DNA of 64,000 nucleotides from Doris montereyensis (Eukaryota; Mollusca; Gastropoda; Nudibranchia; Dorididae), in contig JAXRKP010000473.1 of assembly GCA_037039925.1 (NCBI GenBank), forward strand, positions 124,001 through 188,000. The letters run 5' to 3'. The position numbers were made by a program, and so were the translations under genes. How positions within the stretch are numbered: the stretch's first letter is position 1; each line of letters starts with the position of its first letter. Below the pieces are notes generated by a model, which saw only the letters and a program-made list of their open reading frames with translations, did not search any database and had not been told where the DNA came from. Positions 60,640 to 64,000 of this stretch are shown here, in pieces.

Positions 60640-63280
60640 TTAATATCTTTTTCAGCTAATTTAGACATGCCAAGTACAATGGTAGTGGTTAAAACTGTCT
60701 ATATCAAAGAAAGAAAAAAACATGCTCAGGACATTCCCCTTAAAGAATAAAAAAGTATGTACTGTTGTACATGTATATTGTTTTCTTTATATGCGGAAAC
60801 GAATATTTGAAAAACTTTTTAGTTTTACTGTTTTTGCCCAGCACCATAGAAACAGTGTTTAATGACATTTCCTATCATGAATTAAAAAGATTGGAAACCC
60901 ATGAATAATTGCCTAATAAATGCTTTATAATGCAGAAACCTAACCATAATTAAAAAGTGTAAAACTATCTTATAATCTATGTCTTTTCTGACCTTTTGCT
61001 ACATGATTCAATATGAATACTGTGGAACAAAGAATTTACATTTTTTGTCAGAAATGAAATTTTTATGAATTGTTTCAAATTGTGTCTGACAACTAACAGC
61101 CTTTTTATTTCTTACAATTGTTTGTTTATGTCAATAATGTTATACGTATACTCAAGAGCTTACTTAGAATTATCTTCTTACTTAATCTTTAGTTTGAATT
61201 TGATGTCAATATCCTAAAAAGCAGACTAGAAATAACATTTTTAATTTTAGGATTAAAACAAAACACGCATTTGGAATTTTCACACCGTTCCAAAACACTC
61301 TTTTTATTTTTACTGAAGCTCTTTGAGGCACCTCAACCTTCAAATCAATGTAGACTCGACTCACAATAGAAAGTTCTATCAAATGGTGTATTAACTTAGT
61401 ATTATATGGCATAATACTAAAATACTAATAATAGGAGAACAATTTTAATTCTTCATTTTTTGACAAACTACAAGCACTAGCTTGGGAGTAAAAACCTGCA
61501 TCAGACCAGCGTCCTATCCAGGGTTTGATTATTATCATCTGTTCTGCTTCACACTAGTGAAACCGGGATAAACTCCGGCTCTATGGGCCATGATGACCCT
61601 GAAGGAACATTATTTACATTTGATATAATTTTCATTTATACTGCTTGCTCATTGAATGCCCAACATTGCCATCAGTCCTGTTCTTTGTTTTCATTTGAGT
61701 ACTTTGAGGTTTTAAGTTTATGTTTTCTAGGGGAAGTACATCAGGAAACAAAGAACGTATGGCACTTTATTGGAAGATTCATCAGAAATGAGTAAAAGAT
61801 TGCCTCACATTCTTATTCTAACTGAGGTTACTGACTATAAAGAAAACACATACAATTATTTTTATTTAGTTAAAACACAAAGTAGCGAGGCAGAACTATT
61901 GAAAACTTCTTTAATTTTCTCATCTGACTTTCTCAGATTTTAAAATATTAAAACTGATAAAGCACTTTGGCACCCCTTGACAGGACACTTTAAAAACTGG
62001 ACAATCAAAGAGGTGGACACTGAGAGTGAGACTAATACTACTAATAGTAATACTAGTAATACTAATAGTAATATTCATAGTCAAACTCATCATACGTCCT
62101 CATTCATGTACATGTTCAACACTCATTGAAATTTTTTATTTAACATACTTTAATAATAACAGTAATAATATTAAAAAACCCAGACAACACTAATTATATA
62201 ACCCCCTGTTATATCACCATTCTCTTTTACCGCCAGCCTTTCACCATTGGTACAAATCTGACTCTACACAAAAACAATGAAATAACTTGTTATACTGCCA
62301 TCGGCCAATGATTTGGCACTAACATTCCTTAATAAATATTGTAAAAAATAACTTGTTATATCCCCACTGTACATTGGAGACGTTTGTCGTCCACTGCTTA
62401 GGCTCAGGTCAGCCATACGAAGAGTGGCATCAGAATAAGCCAAGATCACATCATCCTGACAATAGCTTGGCGGGGTAGGCCAATTGCATTCTATTCAGTG
62501 GTGAGAATTATTTTTCAAATAGTTCAAACCACGTCATAACCTAGACTAATCCATTTTGAGTAAAGGGCGTCTGTCGATGTTTTTTATTCTAGACTACATA
62601 AGAGACCAGGCGATCCTACAACATGTAATACTATATATACACATACTACAAGAGCCTTTTCACATGCAGAAGGCCTACATTGTCTTGTCAGTTATTGTTT
62701 TTTTAAAAACTGTGATAGTTAAATATTAATTATTTCCCTCATTGTAATACCGTACTGAAAAAGGCTGTTTTCGTTATAACGCCATTCCCTTTACTACTGG
62801 CACAACAGTTGGCAGTATAACGAGGTTTGAATATATAAATCTATATAATATAAATATAAGATAAGATAAGATAGATAATCTTTATTAATCCTTTTGGGAA
62901 AATCGTTAGTCACAATTTCATAACATTTCAGAAACAAATGATCATTTCTTAAACGTTATGATATGAAATAACATGTACACAGAGGAATGATAATGATAAT
63001 AACCATGATGATGATAATAATAATATATATTATGACATATCTTATAAATATATGTATAACCAATAAGAAATAACTCTCTCTCTCACAGTCACACACACAA
63101 ACACAACAGTGGATAATGAGAATAGCCAGCCACACCAAATAAATTGACAATGATCAAGAAATACACAAAAAGATAATGGTTCTTCTACAACATGCATGCA
63201 AATAATATAGTTGAACTCTTCATTGGAATACCAGTATATGGTATACTCGCACACATACATATAAACATGTGTCAGAGGAA
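60640..63280. other. AT-rich stretch, no recognised gene
   Basis: It contains an ACT/AGT low-complexity block at 62,030-62,080 and repeated TAATAA patches. Frames here are short and featureless. Confidence 0.4.
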
Positions 63281-63289
63281 GACATGTGT

Positions 63290-63405
63290 AATCGTTTGCA
63301 AAGATGTTTATCTTGGGAGTAAAATCGTTTGTGAAGATGTTTATCTTGGGAGTAAAATCGTTTGCAAAGATGTTTATCTTGGGAGTAAAATTGTTTGTGA
63401 AGATG
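63290..63405. repeat. 33-bp minisatellite, about 3.5 copies
   Basis: The unit AAAATCGTTTGCAAAGATGT-TTATCTTGGGAGT is repeated with alternating GCAAAG and GTGAAG variants. This suggests a 66-bp higher-order unit. The length of 33 keeps any frame open through the array, which is why both strands show repetitive frames. Confidence 0.9.
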
Positions 63406-63421
63406 GTGTAGAGCATTAGTG

Positions 63422-63426
<5 letters not shown>

Positions 63427-63502
<76 letters not shown>
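63427..63502. repeat. (TA)n microsatellite
   Basis: About 75 bases of TA immediately after the 33-bp minisatellite. Confidence 0.95.
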
Positions 63503-63506
<4 letters not shown>

Positions 63507-64000
63507 GCAGCATGGTTATCTCACACTCCTAGTTTAGGTCAATGAGTTTAAGATAGCTGTGAAATTGAGATTTCCATGTTGGTCGTTATTCATAAACTTA
63601 GAGACTACAAAACAAAAGGATGTTATCGTGATATTGGTGTGTGTCACCCATCACGTCTCCTTGTCAGTCGTGTCAGGCATAGATTTAGATCTAGAGTTTG
63701 ATCAGTAACACAGTCCTAGTCAAAATGAAGCGATGCCTTCAAACCCAACTCAAGTTGTGCCATGCACTATGAAACAGGCCATGAACAATAAAGTTTATAA
63801 AGAGATTAATGAAGGTGTATATATCATCGGCACTGTATCAAGGCAGTGTTTAAACAACACATAACTGTACTGAACAGGTGTGTTGCTGGTACAAAGAAAA
63901 CAGAGGGATTAAAAACCGACCTAGAAAAGAGTTTGAGATAGTCATGAATTTGAGTTTTTCGTGCTCTAGATTTGCGTTCTGTTATATATATATACATATA

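Noticed and set aside
63042..63425. A 127-codon frame with an 11-residue repeat (FTPKINIFAND)
   Set aside because: The repeat is the 33-bp minisatellite read in frame; there is no start context or homology.

Overview
This window is a piece of an animal nuclear genome. It is AT-rich, with long introns that obey GT-AG splicing, abundant dinucleotide and trinucleotide microsatellites, several non-LTR retrotransposon families, tRNA-derived SINEs and DNA-transposon relics. Clusters of the palindromic words AGATCT and TCTAGA recur throughout. Together with a C-terminal tail of invertebrate type on histone H2A.Z, this suggests a mollusc, probably a heterobranch gastropod; that assignment is an inference.

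Two host genes can be assembled from exons on the + strand. The first (about 1.4-18 kb, possibly to 24.9 kb) encodes an ankyrin-repeat DHHC palmitoyltransferase related to ZDHHC13/ZDHHC17. Its exons join in compatible phase except for one missing base in a C run in exon 2. The second (about 39.1-49.9 kb) is histone variant H2A.Z, with its last exon about 7 kb downstream of the previous one. Its promoter and first half form the younger copy of a roughly 2.3 kb head-to-tail duplication; the older copy (36.8-39.07 kb) is heavily decayed. The younger copy lacks two bases at a splice-junction codon.

The introns and intergenic space are filled with mobile DNA: LINE fragments (2.8-3.5, 5.9-6.4, 25, 30.3-33.4, 34-35.2, 42.4-43.0 and 44-47 kb), a TTAA-flanked piggyBac-type element (20.24-21.32 kb) and a weaker candidate (7.63-9.75 kb). 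There are also a hAT relic (16 kb), a Tc1/mariner relic (28.7-29.5 kb), a Mutator-like relic (43-43.8 kb) and SINE copies (18.2-18.95, 25.3 and 27.6-28.5 kb). At 56.0-58.7 kb (minus strand) lies a broken multi-domain gene with a coiled coil, a transposase-like core and a C-terminal SAP motif. A related-looking zinc-finger exon sits at 4.7 kb.

Several coding breaks are indels at or beside short homopolymers, so some may be assembly errors rather than true pseudogenisation. The last part (60.7-64 kb) and 50-56 kb contain little recognisable coding sequence apart from one speculative first exon at 52.35 kb.
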